This document shows positions 1 through 11,907 of a DNA stretch of 64,000 nucleotides, one piece after another. Origin of the DNA: Lytechinus pictus (taxonomy: Eukaryota; Echinodermata; Echinoidea; Temnopleuroida; Toxopneustidae); contig NC_087252.1 in the NCBI RefSeq assembly GCF_037042905.1, forward strand, positions 24,261,401 through 24,325,400. Direction: 5' to 3'. Made by a program: the position numbers and the translations under genes. Each line of letters opens with the position of its first letter. Position 1 is the stretch's first letter. The notes below the pieces were generated by a model. That model did not search any database. It was not told the DNA's origin and was given only the letters and a program-made list of their open reading frames with translations.

Positions 1-800
1 AATTATATATTCCAAGATTAGGCAAAAAGCCTGTCGGCTATTGGGGTCATTCAAAGTCGATCCACTCTGCGACAGGCGCGCGAAAATGAAAATAGACGAA
101 CGAGGAAAGACGCAGCAAGGGGGAAATGATCATGCAGAAAAACAGTCAATTTTCCCTTAAAAGCCACAAAAATTTTACCAGATCGTCATCGCAGGTATAT
201 TTCCAATCCATGGAGAACGGTAATCCTAGACGACAGCACTCAATAATAAATCCATTGATGATAATTCTCTATCCGGTCATCGAGGTCGGGTCGAAACAAA
301 TATGGCGGAATCTCGGTGCGTTGTTCTTTATTCGAAATTTCCTCTTCAGCGAACGATTGACGCGCCCGGCAGGTCGAGTTGTCGTAGTAACTGTCAATCA
401 ATATGCAGATCCTTTCAAAACGCCGACGCTCCGCCTACTCGCTATAGCAACTGTTATGCAAATGAGGCGAAGCGACCGTCGAATCGATGATGTCATACGA
501 AAAGGCATGCCGATACCCGGATGAAGAGTCATGTGACCGTGTCTCGTCCGAGACTTTTCCCGCGAAAAATAGCGTCTTTTCAAATGTGCGCGAAATAATC
601 AACGTAGCCTGTGCAAGTACCGGTGTGAGTGAGCTCATGTGGGCTATTCAACGATGCACGTGTGTTGAGTCTGAGGGCAACATTTGTAAACAAACCGAAA
701 CGTGGCCCTCAGAACTAAAACACAATTTTGTGTGTGAAGGAAAGAAATTAAAATCGTCTGTGGTACGTTGCCTACCAGCCTTGCGTAAATGAACATTGCA
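1..800. promoter_or_regulatory. CpG-rich stretch, possible promoter or first-exon region
   Basis: Roughly 280-620 is much richer in CpG than the AT-rich DNA that follows, as seen at unmethylated promoters. An octamer-like ATGCAAAT lies near 455 and an ATGGCGG (YY1-like) near 302. Short open frames cross it on both strands but none resembles a known protein, so no gene is called. It may be the edge of a gene lying to the left of the window. Confidence 0.25.
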
Positions 801-2086
801 TCAATTATGAGTCATGTTTTGTCATTTGATTTAGTCATCAAAGTGGGGGTGACTCTCACTTGTTTAAATGTCATGCATATGGTATGTTTTAGTTGCGGAG
901 TACATATTACGACACGACTTGTATTGTAAACTTGTCGATCTTGGCAAAGGGGTGGGTTTTACTTGGAAATCTTCTGATTCATATTTTCCTTAGCTCTTCC
1001 AACACTGAAACTAATGTGTCATGAGTGTATACGTGACAAAGCCCCTACATAATATCTCATTTGTACTTTACATTTCATAGTGAAAGTGATAAGGATCAAG
1101 AAAATTATAATCGCATCATTATGTCTCTGTCCAATTGGTACACGATAGGCCCTACAATTCGTTTATTTTCACTTTCAATATCACTTTTTACATTTATAAT
1201 ATTTGCATAGTTGAGGTATGCCTATTTACTATTTACAAGTCATGTTTAAATTAGATGTAGGCCTCACAATGGCTACCGCTTATATTAATTTTAAAATGTT
1301 TACCTGGGAATACATATATTAAATTTCAAAGGAAAAGTTCATTGAAAGTGAAGAGGTCCAACTGAATAGAAATTCTAGGGTCCTTGTTTTAAAAAATAAC
1401 AATAAAAAATAATTATTAATACAAAACCATTTTGATACGGAAAAATATAGGCCTATATAATTATACCTAAAAACAAAACAAAAAAGACCAAGAAAATTGT
1501 ACAATTTAACTATGCAAGATAGTATGAAATTAAAATTTAGGGGGGTTCTGAGGAGAAAAAACCAAACCCTGAGTTATCTGTGTGAAGACAACGTTGGATC
1601 ATTTTATTTATAGATTTATCCCATTGAATAGGACCTAAACAAATAACCTCACTCTCTGATATATTGTTGGCAGCATCGATGTACATAAACAACATATTGG
1701 ATGAACACACATACATGTAAGCAGGACATGTACTCAATTATTTATATTTGTATATTACAAGGACATGCCTCACCTTTCTTCCACACTGCACTGACCACAA
1801 CTGATCAATATCGACTCGAAATATATACGAGATCGAGAGGGTGGGGTTGGCAATCTCCCGAATGTAAACAAAGGAGGTGTGTCAAGCAAGGGGCGTGTCA
1901 TCGTGAGGTCAAGGAACTTGTCGAAAGCGCGCGCTTTATTTTGAATCGAGGGTGGGCGGGGCTACACGTTTGAAATTAATTCAAATTGCAGAAGGCCACG
2001 CCTCGAATGCGGTACACCCTACGTAATTAATGATATTATGCCAAGAAAATATAAACAAATTTTCATTCTGAAATTCTCACCGATAC
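801..2086. other. Intergenic, AT-rich
   Basis: No coding region recognised. Around 1830-1990 the DNA becomes GC-richer with GC-box-like matches (GGGGCGTG, GTGGGCGGGGC), which could be an isolated regulatory site; otherwise nothing is seen. Confidence 0.4.
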
Positions 2087-2127
2087 AGGCCGATGGACAC
2101 AAGGCATTCGGCTTCGTCCATCGGCCT
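2087..2127. repeat. Perfect 12-bp inverted repeat (hairpin)
   Basis: AGGCCGATGGAC at 2087-2098 is followed after a 17-nt loop by its exact reverse complement at 2116-2127. No poly-T terminator or coding context gives it a role. Confidence 0.6.
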
Positions 2128-2912
2128 CATCCTTCATTTTTGCTGTTTTCACAACCGTAGACTTACACAGTACTGTATTAAAAGTGTAATTAATTGTGAC
2201 CAAGTAAATTTTATGGTGAAAATTTGCCTATTTACTGTTTTATTCGTAGTACTCTTTTTTTTTTTTTGGGGGGGGGGGATATTTGTAAGGATATATTGCT
2301 GAATTTTAACCAATCCTTACTCACGGGCAATGTTTGTTCATTATTGTTATTCTTTAATTTTTTTTATTTGGGGGGGGGGGGCAAATCTGCAACATTGGAT
2401 AAGCTTTAACATTGCAGTGAATGGGAATTTTCCAGGACTCTCATTTTTTTTTCGATTTCCAGTGCTCCAGGGCAGTGGCGTAGACAGGTTCGTACACCTG
2501 GGGGGGATGACTGGGCTGCCAACGCTAGTGAGGGCGCGAAGCGCCCGAGCGAGGGAGCGAAGCGACCGAGCGGGGGGAGGGTGTGGGAGGGGGGTGTCCC
2601 CCCTCCCAGGGTAGGGAGCTTTTGCAATTTTGAACTTGAAATCGTGCAATCTGATGCATACTTAATGAGGTAAAATAACACGCACAAGCGCGCACGCACA
2701 CACACACACACCCTCATACACACACGGGTGCGCGCACCACACACATACTACGCCTTGAATGGACAGACATACATCGACAAGATCTACACACCGTCACCGT
2801 TGCATACGAATACAGAATGGACTGACACATAGTATTGCATATTGAACCACACTACGTATTTATTTATCTCTGTGAATTTTGCTGTTACACCTCTTCAGAA
2901 AAAAAAACAATG

Positions 2913-3822
2913 TCAACTGTGTACACGCAGGTATAGTCTTTGTTGTCTTGATATGGGTATGTGGTTATGAATGAAAACAGCCTCTGTGGCCATTTGTGAA
3001 TGTGCCGCAAGTGTTCTAACTATGTCTGCACCGAACATCTTGATCATCTCTTCTTGGGCCTGTGGAGATGTGAAGCTGATTGACCGCTTGAGATATCTGT
3101 CAAGTCCTTCATCATCATCGCGGAAGACGTTTAGCAACTGTTGGAAGTTTCCCTCCTCAGCTGTGTGGCCTCTAAATGACAGACCCTGTCGCAGAAGGAA
3201 TCGCATGGCTCTTGAAGACCTTCATCAGTGCTCGTTGGGCTGTTTCCTGCTGTTGACGGCGGTCGGCGTCCATTTTGACATCGATTTTAGCCTCAGGTTT
3301 CAAGGAAATCGCTGCCTTTGCGACTCTGTGACAATTTGAAGACTGGTGGCTCTCAAATCTGGGTGATGCCTTTTTCCAGTTACAAAAGCCGACTGAAACA
3401 AATGCTGGTTCTTTGTTCTTGGCCAATTTCAAGAGTCCGCGTTTTTCTGCCTGTGCACAGTAGAAACACAGTACCCGTTTCAGGGAGGGTTCGTAATGGA
3501 TCCAGGGGTAGCTTTGGTACCATTTGGCTTGAAACAGAATTTTCTGCGTTTTAGTTTCTACTACGGGAATGGAAGAAGTAGGGGGGTGATTGGGGCTAAC
3601 CCAGTCGTCAAAACCGGCATCAGCTTCATCATCATCTTTCGCCTCAGATGCTCCATCACCCCCAACGGCACTTTCTTCTGGTTGAACTTCAGGAAGAACA
3701 GGCCTATCTCCGACATCATCCGATTTTGATGTAGACGGCTGTTCGTCATCATGTTCTTCTTTCTCATTGTGCTTGAAAAAAGAAGTGATCTTTGATGTTT
3801 TCAACTTCTTATTATGAGCCAT
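2913..3822 (-). pseudogene. hAT-type transposase remnant (ZMYM1-like: zf-TTF plus DUF4371), frameshifted
   Basis: From ATG at 3822 a 216-codon frame begins with a basic KITSFF motif (resembling the PCNA-interacting start of many zf-TTF proteins), an acidic Ser/Asp-rich linker, then a TTF-type zinc finger at about residues 97-170 with W101, C119, C122, C147, H159 and C164. Near 3213 one extra base shifts the frame; the next frame (3206 to 2913) continues directly with RFLLRQGLSFRGH and TSPQAQEEM, typical of the start of DUF4371. A whole protein of this family would run several hundred residues further to a hAT C-terminal dimerisation region, which is absent. The ORF therefore survives as a truncated, broken relic inside the hAT element whose ends lie at 2473 and 4544. 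A host-domesticated ZMYM gene is unlikely because of the frameshift and the flanking target duplication. Confidence 0.8.
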
Positions 3823-4040
3823 CCTAGAATCCTAAAATCAATTCACGCTGTGAATTATGTAAGTGACACACTCACATATATTTCCCCCTTAAAAAGTTAA
3901 GGAAGACAAGGCCTCCTGCTGAGCGGACTCACCACGTGTTTTTGTTTTCTAGCTAACTGCCTTAGCGCGTCCCTTCTCTCCCCGCACGTAATGCGCACAT
4001 AACACGGCGTACGCTCGTAATCCGCATCCCTGATTTTCAA

Positions 4041-4302
4041 TAGCTTCTTTCACACGTTAAAAGCCAATCTTGTGGTTATCTTGTGGTTTGCAAGAGGTAT
4101 CTTGTGGTTTTCTTGTGGTTTGCCCCATTTGAACACGCAAAACTCGTGGTTATCTTTTGGTTTCCACACCACGAGATTGCGCGCACTGCAAAATATGCGC
4201 GATTAATCTTGTGGTTATCTTGTGGTTTCCAAACCACAAAATACTTGTAAGATTTTCTTTTTTTTACCGTCTGAATTGGCTTTCACCGTGTGAATGCGGC
4301 TA
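4041..4302. mobile_element. MITE nested in the hAT element, with TTGTGGTT motif array
   Basis: The ends TAGCTTCTTTCACACG and, reverse-complemented, TAGCCGCATTCACACG form imperfect terminal inverted repeats that continue into AAAGCCAAT. The interior (about 4068-4245) repeats TTGTGGTT or a close variant about eight times. No clear target duplication was found. Confidence 0.55.
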
Positions 4303-4425
4303 ATAACAATAAACACAATTACAATAATGATGAGGATTATTATTATCATCATCATAATTATTATTAATATTATAATTGTTATCATTATTATTATTACTAT
4401 TATTATCATCATTATGACTTATTAA
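4303..4425. repeat. Imperfect ATT/ATC simple repeat
   Basis: Interspersed AAT, ATT and ATC triplets; the open frame across it is a low-complexity artefact. Confidence 0.8.
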
Positions 4426-4552
4426 GTAACCAAATATCATTCCCCAAAACCTGGGGGGGGGGGATGATTGTACATGCCATCCCCCCCACCTTGTGAGGTG
4501 GGGGGGATGCATCCCCCTCATCCCCCCCGTTGTCTACGCCCCTGCTCCAGGG

Positions 4553-6110
4553 GCACTGAATCACCCTATGCCCTGTGTAAGTTTTTCCCTGCTTACTCAT
4601 TAGGCCTATATTTAATAGTATTAATTCATAGGTTTCCCTTCTCATGAACCATGCATGCGCCATGTTTTGATGCAGGGTTTCATGTGAAAAGTGCTCGTGA
4701 TAACCTTCTAAAGTTTCCAAGCTTTGCCTTCTCTTTTGTCCAGTTTCGTACCATTTCTGCCCCCCTCCCCTCCTGCTTGCTCTCTCCGCCCCACCCCCGC
4801 CCTTCTATGTTTCAATCTTCGTTGCAAGTCTTCATGGTTTCGACAAGTTAGAAACTTCATACCCTAAAACGACCCTTGCTAAAGTCCCAGGGCTAAAGTT
4901 ATACCACTTTCAGGGGCGGGGCAAGTCGGCCCCCTATTTGTGGGGAAACCTGCAGAAAAAATTGACCTTTTTAACTCGAGAGAAACGCTTAAAAACATAA
5001 TTAAAAGTATGAAGTAAGAAGGATATATTTATGTTTAATTTACGGCCTCGTAACGGTGCGTGTTACGGGGCCTTCGGCCCCCCTTTCAAAAATTCCTGGA
5101 TCCGCCCCTGATATATGTTGGAGGGGCCGGGGGGGAATTCCACCCTATCCATATGAATCAATGCGAAATTAGTTTTTTGAAAATGGGAAATTTTATTTGT
5201 GCATGATTTATCTCGCTCAATCAATGAAGAATACAGTACACCAATATTACCAAGTCTTGCAACATACGCATTTTTTTTTCTTTAATTTTTCATAGGTGCA
5301 GAGGACACTGGGGTGGTGAGGCAATTTCGACTTGTTAATTCTGTCAATAAACCATATTTTGTCAGTCTCGAAGTTCGCTCTCAATTCGTATGTTTCCATT
5401 ATATTCTGCCCTGTTTTCTGTTTTTATTTTTGATATTTATTGTTATTAACATTCACATATATTTATGCTTTTGACCTTTTTTGTTATCCTGCAAATCTCC
5501 TGTAAATATTGTGATTCTTTATGATTTATGATAAAACATAGATATTAAAACAATTTCTATGAAATAAATGACTGGAAGCTGAAATAATTATTGCGAAACA
5601 TTATGCCTGCATCAAGACACAATATTACGCATATGTCCACTATTTGGCAGTATATAGCTTTGGACCTGCATGCACATGCCTGTGCAGTGTGCACAATCAA
5701 TATACATTTATTTATAATTTTTTTGTTAAAACTTTTACAAACTTGCAAAGTTTGGAACAAAGTTGTTCATGTCTTTGGTAGTAAATAGCATAGAATTCAT
5801 GTTGTTGACAACAGATTTATGTGTTGCGTTCGATCGATGGAGCGCGGGGAAGCCCCGCGGGTCTTGGGGAATCCCCATTCGTCGCGAGAGTGTTTACTTC
5901 AAACGTGATTTACACTCAGGGTCAGTGCATGCATGGCCCCGAGGTGAGCAAGGCAGCAGAGTTTCAGTGTTTCCATTTTTTTTCTCAATAATGTGAATTT
6001 AAAAAATGCATACAGTTACAATATTATATCAAAACAATAACTAAACGAACTATTGATCATTTATTTATTTTTCATACATATCTAAATAATAAATCAGTGA
6101 TGTCTAATAT
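4553..6110. other. Intergenic stretch with a short hAT-like element
   Basis: 4911-5110 begins CAGGGGCGGGGC and ends GGATCCGCCCCTG, hAT-style terminal repeats, but the 8-bp flanks do not match. The remainder is AT-rich with no recognisable gene. Confidence 0.4.
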
Positions 6111-6112
6111 TC

Positions 6113-6113
<1 letters not shown>

Positions 6114-6198
<85 letters not shown>

Positions 6199-6210
6199 TA
6201 TATATTTATA
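6114..6210. repeat. (TA)n microsatellite
   Basis: About 40 near-uninterrupted TA dinucleotides. Confidence 0.95.
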
Positions 6211-6353
6211 TACTATTATGACAAAATAAGTAGTCCCATATTGTGTACGATTTTCGTAAATTATGTATCAAAATGCACTATGTTTCTGTGTCGAATTTGT
6301 ATTAGGGCCTATCCTTTTTTCATTTTTAAAAAGATACAATATAAAATACATTT

Positions 6354-6486
6354 CCCCTTGTGTGATATGCTCGATCGATTGTATATAATTTATGACAAAA
6401 TTTAACTTTAGGCCTATATCATATAGGCCTAAAGTTAAATTTTGTCATGAATTATATACAATCGATCGAGCATATCACACAAGGGG
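6354..6486. repeat. Near-perfect palindrome, 66-bp arms, 1-nt spacer
   Basis: 6354-6419 and 6421-6486 are reverse complements with a single mismatch (AATTTATGAC against AATTCATGAC) around a central C at 6420. Arms read from CCCCTTGTGTG outward to TAGGCCTATAT at the centre. Outside the arms similarity fades at once. Confidence 0.9.
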
Positions 6487-6574
6487 ACATAATACCAATC
6501 AGTAGAAGAGAGGTACAACTCCCGATGGTTGGAAGATTTTTTCGGACTCATTTTTCACAACTATACTTACACTG

Positions 6575-6918
6575 CATGGCGTACCTAGGATTTTCCAGAA
6601 GGGGGGGGGATATTTTAGAGGATATTTCGTCCGCGAAAAAATTTGACAAGCAAAAAAAAAAAAAAAGACTTCAACCACAAATAAAGGATTTCTTACCACA
6701 AAAAAATTTGACAAGCAAAAAAAACACACAAAAGTATGTTTTTATTGCATTTTTATATTACAAATTATTAATTTGGCTTCTCAAAGGGGGGGGGGGGACA
6801 CGTCCCCTGTATCAGTTGCGACTCGTCAGGGGGCATGGATACGTCCCCTGCATGAGTTGTGACTCGTCAGGGGGACAGTCTGCCCCCCCCCCCCTGCCTC
6901 CCCTTAGGTACGCTAGTG
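6575..6918. mobile_element. G-run hAT-like MITE
   Basis: Starts GGCGTACCTAGGATTTTCC after CAT and ends CCTTAGGTACGCTAGTG, with G-runs and ACTCGTCAGGGGG inside. It is the same family as 39891-40085 and 50502-50708. No exact 8-bp duplication is left at this copy. Confidence 0.6.
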
Positions 6919-7190
6919 ACTACTTTTACATGTATAAACAATGGTTAAAGGCAAAATTATGCCTAAGAAACTTAATTGCAACTCAAATTACATGACAGTT
7001 AATACAACTAATAGCCCTACATAATGATATACCAATATTACAATAATTGAAGCGGATGACGGGGCGTGTAAAAACATAATCTTATCGAGGCTAGGCCTGG
7101 ATGTGTAATGACATGATAATACAAATTGATATTAAAGAGAAAAAAAGGAAGAAGAAAAATATTAATTGCAAAGAAAATGGATATGATTAT

Positions 7191-7290
7191 GAGAGAGAGA
7201 GAGGGAGGGGTAGTGAGAGAGAGGAGGAAAGAGAGAGGAAGAGAGAGGGGGAGGGAGAGGGGGAGGGGGTGGTGAGGGAGGGGTAGAACA
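7191..7290. repeat. GA-rich simple repeat
   Basis: Imperfect GAGA/GGGA tract. Confidence 0.85.
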
Positions 7291-7324
7291 CAATTTCACA
7301 CAAGTCATGTCATACCGTACACAC

Positions 7325-7926
7325 TTAAAGGGGAATCCAGCCTTGGCCATAAAATGTTGTGTTGGGAAGAAGAAAAATAAATTAAACAGAATGGTGAAAG
7401 TTTGAAAGAAATCGGACAAGCAACAAGAAAGTTATAGCTGCTTTAAAATTGAGATCACTAATACTATGTAGATTTCAAATTGGCAACTGGGTAAGTAAAT
7501 TATGACAAGGGGCAAGGACAACTTTCCCATAAGCCATGTACTTTATTATCAGGGATTTGTGGTTTTCTCCTAAGTACCCATTCCCCCGGGGCAGTAATCT
7601 ATATATAACACAGGTAGTATATTGTTTTATGTCATCATGAAAGAAAATTATAATTTGTAATAAAACTTTGGGAATAATGACATTTTAGCCATAATATGTA
7701 TTGGAGTACAGGGAAGAGTAGTCCTTGCCTTACATCAGTATGACATCCCATATGCGGCCAATTTGAAGTCTCTATTGGTATAGTGATTACCAATATTTAC
7801 AACTTTTAAAAAATTATAACTTTCTTGTTGTTTGTCCAATATTGTTCAAACTTTCACTTATCAACTTGTCTGATTTTTCATTTCCTTATAAAAACAAGTT
7901 TTTATTCGGGTTGGATTCCCTTTTAA
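7325..7926. mobile_element. TTAA-flanked palindromic MITE (copy 1)
   Basis: TTAA then AGGGGAATCCAGCC at the left; the right end reads GGTTGGATTCCC followed by TTTTAA. Subterminal parts (GAAAGTTTGAA, AACTTTCTTGTTG) are inverted between the halves. Related in layout to the copies at 29181, 32964 and 53332. Confidence 0.6.
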
Positions 7927-7932
7927 TATGTT

Positions 7933-8100
7933 GGGCAGCATACCAACTGTCCACTGTGTTGGGTAATGTATGTTGGTAAACAATTTATATATTCTGGGCA
8001 ATTATTATACCCAAATGGGCAAATTTATTACCCAATCATTAGTTTTATTACTCAATTTGGACAGATTTTAACCAATAGTAGTGTGGACAGTATGTTGCCC
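7933..8100. mobile_element. Short palindromic MITE
   Basis: Starts GGGCAGCATACCAACTGTCCAC and ends, inverted, GTGGACAGTATGTTGCCC; the interior repeats TTACCCAA-like words. No coding content. Confidence 0.5.
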
Positions 8101-8639
8101 AGTGATGGTTAAAAATTTGGTCTTTTTTGCCCTGCCATTTTAAGAGTGTATTAAGTAAATTCTAAAACTGATTATTTTTTTTAAGTAGCAAGATTGTTAG
8201 TCTTGAATATTAAGTGGAGAAGATCTCCGAAGGTTAGGGGAACATTTCACAAAAAAAATCATCTATGGTAACTATGCAACTATGGATGGAACCCCTGATT
8301 GCGATTGGCTACTGAGACCCGTTACCATGGTATTTGCCATAAATGACAAATTACATTTATTCGGTAAACATTATTTGCTAACATATTTACAAAAATTGAC
8401 CCATGCATGCGGACTCCCCGCTCTGAATTATGTTACCAAACTCGACAAATTTGTTAATTCAATGAAAATTAAATATTAGGGGAAGACCTCTCATTCTATA
8501 AAAATGTATTTGTTTTTCTCAAAAGTAACTATGTTATGGTCTAAACTATCATATGCATTTAAAAACTAAGGTAGAGAAGTGGAATACCTCTGGCAGTGTT
8601 GAAATAATAATTCAAAAAAAAAAAATTTCATTATAGATA

Positions 8640-9046
8640 ATAAAATACTTAATTCATTGACCCTAAATGACATTTTGACCTTAATCATGTGACCTGAAAC
8701 TCGTGCAAGACGACCAGTTATACTTGATTTATGTCAAAGTTTCACCATGGACCTATTAGGTCCATGGTTTCATGAACAAGATCCACATGCTATCAAATTT
8801 ATGATGACATTGCCAAAATTTAACCTGGTTAAAAGAATGTTGATACTCAAAACATGGTCAAAGGTCACTGACCCTAAATGACCTTTGGCCTTGGCCAATA
8901 CACCTGAAACTCATGCAAGATGATTAATGATACTTGATTATTTTTTGTCCTTATATTTGCACATTTGAAGAACTCAACCTTTGGTTGAGATTTCAATATT
9001 GACGACGCTGCGCCGCCTCCGCCGTTGGAAAAGGCGAGACAAAACA
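8640..9046 (-). repeat. Dispersed repeat with TGACCTTTGACC-type core (minus copy)
   Basis: Read on the minus strand it begins TTTTGTCTCGCC, then a GGCGGAGGCGG run and AATCTCAACC, and continues with a GGTCAAAGGTCA word at 8856-8867 and further half-sites. Same family as the plus copies at 40228 and 42714. Confidence 0.6.
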
Positions 9047-9106
9047 CACCGAAGGAAATTTTATTGTTGTCAAAAGCGAACGTGATTTTATTTATTTATG
9101 AATTAC

Positions 9107-9732
9107 AGTAGAACTAGGGGCAGCGATCATGGGGGCCGGGGGCACAGTGCCCCCACTTTTTGAAGCACTGAAAAATTGCCCTTTTAACACAAAAAACCCC
9201 ACACGAACGTGTTCTGTGCCCGTTGACCTGAGAAGGACCCATTTTACGTGCATGTTAACGATCGAGTGCCCCTTTGAAACGAGAAAACAATATTTTCATT
9301 TTGATATGTTACTACAAAACTTGTAAGGATAATCCGACGTGCCTTAAGCTTCATGAGTCATGTGAGTGGGGTAGATAAGCAGAGGCGTACAGATGCCGGG
9401 GGCTTGGGGACTCTCCCCCCCCTCCCCAAATTTGTCACGACCAAGAAAACAAAAGAGAAAAGGAAAGAGAGAAGGGTGAAATATAATATCATTTTCTGAA
9501 TATTGTCAAAATCCATCATAAAATTGGATTTCGTTATAAAAATGTCATTTTTTTCGCCCTGTCGCAACTTGTAAATTTATGTGATGCGACAGATCTAGCC
9601 CCCTCAAAATTTTGGCTGATTACGCCACTGTAGATAAGTCATTTTTCTTTGTTTTAGGTGCCCTTTTTTCCCTGTGCCCCCCCCCCCACCCCCGCTCACT
9701 TTTAACTTCACTCCGCTATCCCTGAGTACAAG
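9107..9732. mobile_element. hAT-like MITE, outer partner of a nest
   Basis: Element 9115-9724 starts TAGGGGCAGCG and ends CCGCTATCCCTG; the flanks AGTAGAAC (9107-9114) and AGTACAAG (9725-9732) match at 6 of 8 positions. A second hAT-like element (9380-9630) is inserted inside. Confidence 0.5.
9372..9638. mobile_element. hAT MITE with exact 8-bp target duplication
   Basis: Element 9380-9630 starts CAGAGGCGTACAGA and ends TGATTACGCCACTG. It is flanked by TAGATAAG at 9372-9379 and 9631-9638, identical. 251 bp with a C-run near the left end; no coding capacity. Confidence 0.85.
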
Positions 9733-9967
9733 AGTGAAAAAAAATGATGTGAATTAGATAATATACCATAACCACCATTTGCATAAATCTGTGACGTCAT
9801 ACTATTCAAGAAACAATAGATCACCCCTCCTGAAACAAAGGTCCACAGATTGATTTACGCTAGTGTGCACCACCGCCACCACTATAATGAAACCAGGGAA
9901 GTGTTTAACACTTCCCTGATGAAACTATCACCACCAACACAACCACAATCGCGGTTATCACCATTAT

Positions 9968-10135
9968 CATCCCCATCATTGCCCATCATTTTTCATCATT
10001 ATCACCATCAACATCACCACCACCATCGTCATCATCATCATCATCATCCTCATCATCATCACCGTCGTCGTCATCGTCGTCGTCATCATCACCATCATCA
10101 TTACCACCATCATCATCATCATCATCACCATCATC

Positions 10136-10169
<34 letters not shown>

Positions 10170-10222
10170 CCATCATCACCATCATCATTACCACCATCAT
10201 CATCATCATCATCATCATAATT
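9968..10222. repeat. (CAT/CAC)n trinucleotide repeat
   Basis: Long CATCATCAC-type tract. Poly-His, poly-Met and poly-Asp frames across it are artefacts of the repeat. Confidence 0.95.
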
Positions 10223-11714
10223 ACGACCATGATTTTTCTGAAAATATACTTCAAGAAAGGACTGGCCAAACTGCTCGGTAAAAAGCACCTGACGGAGAAC
10301 ATTAGAATGTCGCCCTCTACTGTCTAAAACAGTACAGTTGGTACATGCTTGCAAACGCCCACTCACACGACAAAAATCCTGTTTTAGCACAAACATATGG
10401 TATGTGGTCTTTGGTATAGTAGTAGCTTTTGAAACGGACTGTGCTGCCCTAACGGAGAAGTACACTCTGACGTCATATTGGTTTTTAAAATATAACAGAA
10501 ATATAAAGAAATATATTAATGTAAATGAGATGAAAACCACTCAAAGAATAGGAGAGTTGTGTATTTTTTTAAAATCTGTGACGTAATATTCAAACGTGCT
10601 CTTAATGCGTGCATCAATATCATATAAATTCAATAAAGTGATATTTTATATATATAAAAAAGAAAATTACGTTCATCTTTTCATTCACTACTAGTATTCA
10701 AAGCCCCTCTAAATCTTCCATAAAGTGTTAATAATTGTAAACCATGGGAAAAAATATGCGGGGGCTGGAGGCGAAATGCTAAAAATAGCCCTAGAAACTT
10801 TAATAAGGAGCCCCCGAAAATCTCCATTGATTGCAATGTAAAAGCTCCTTGGTAGAGCTCATCCAATGTTGCAGATTCTGGCAAAATTCGCGATAAGTAT
10901 CCCTCAATAAAAAAAAAAACTGGCCTGATGTAAACTATACTTTCAAGTCCGAATCAATATGTGTAAGAGCCCCTTTAATCTTTTTTTTTCTTCAAACGTT
11001 CAAATTATAAATTTGGAATTGTTTCATATGTAACGCCCCCTGCCAAGGTTTTTTTTTCTTTTAAAATGTCCTTTTGATATCAATTATCATGAATTATGAA
11101 CCAAAAGAAATGTGCCAAAAATTCAATATTCAGATACCCCTTTATCTTAAAATCTTCATCTCTTTTTATCCTCTTTTAAAATCCAGTTTGCCATCAGGGG
11201 AAATACCCTTTTTTCATCAATCAAATTCTCTCTTTCTATCTTTTTCACACTATTTCCCTTTCTTTCCAATCTACGCACCAATACCATCTCCTTTATGCCT
11301 TTTACCCTCCATCCTCTGTTCAATAGGATACAAGAAATATTCAACGAGTTTGGGGGATTATTGCATGAATCAAAGACGAGAGCAATATTGACCCTAACAA
11401 ATAGATATCTCTGGTATCCCCATGAAGAAAAATCACCCAATGTAGTCATATCTTTGACAATCACGTTTCATTTGACCATGCAATACAACATAATATTGCC
11501 CAGCAAATTTTGTACATAGCATATGGGGAATTTGTCATATTTCAGCGCATTGTGCAAAACCCTGTAATATTACACAGACATATCGTGCAGACCAAAATAT
11601 CTTTTTTAAAGACCCTATCATGTATTATCACTTACACTTCATAATACATGTAGATGCAAAAAATATACACAAGGCTACATAGGCAATCACAAAGGAATTA
11701 TATAAAAGATGACT
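10223..11714. other. Intergenic, no gene recognised
   Basis: AT-rich with T-runs. Short frames on both strands show no known motif. This is downstream of the FBL 3' end. Confidence 0.4.
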
Positions 11715-11720
11715 TTTATT
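11715..11720 (-). terminator. FBL: Candidate poly(A) signal for FBL
   Basis: TTTATT on the plus strand reads AATAAA on the minus strand. It is the first exact match found downstream of the FBL stop at 13634 and would give a 3' UTR of about 1.9 kb. Confidence 0.35.
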
Positions 11721-11907
11721 TTGTAAATAAGCTTAACCAATTTTTTTGACATCTCGTGACAATATCTCACATTACATCCCTTTTATCAGCACATAAATGA
11801 CTGCAATTCACAGAGCTTTAGAGCCCAAGATCACCAATTACATAATATTAAATACATCCTGAAACAAGTCAAAATAATCTCTGGGGTGCATGCTCGCACT
11901 TGCGTAT

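Larger units (their letters stand above)
2465..4552. mobile_element. hAT transposon with 8-bp target-site duplication
   Basis: The element runs 2473-4544 (2072 bp). It is flanked by the exact 8-bp duplication CTCCAGGG at 2465-2472 and 4545-4552. The termini are CAGTGGCGTAGACA on the left and, as reverse complement, CAGGGGCGTAGACA on the right, the classic hAT start. G-runs lie near both ends. The interior carries a minus-strand zf-TTF/DUF4371 transposase remnant and a nested MITE. The remnant lacks the catalytic and C-terminal dimerisation regions and is frameshifted, so this is an internally deleted, non-autonomous copy. The empty target would read GTGCTCCAGGGGCAC, nearly palindromic, as hAT elements often prefer. 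Confidence 0.85.

Noticed and set aside
2330-2744. Overlapping frames with poly-G/Pro and ACAC-encoded Cys/Val runs near 2330-2740
   Set aside because: They cross the hAT left end, G-runs and a CA repeat; no motif and no consistent strand.
4911-5110. hAT element with target duplication
   Set aside because: The ends fit hAT (CAGGGGCGG / CCGCCCCTG) but the 8-bp flanks ACCACTTT and ATATATGT differ, so it is kept only as a hAT-like remark.
9850-10281. 143-residue frame rich in histidine, and opposite Asp- and Met-rich frames
   Set aside because: Entirely produced by the CAT/CAC trinucleotide repeat; no flanking coding motif or plausible splice context.
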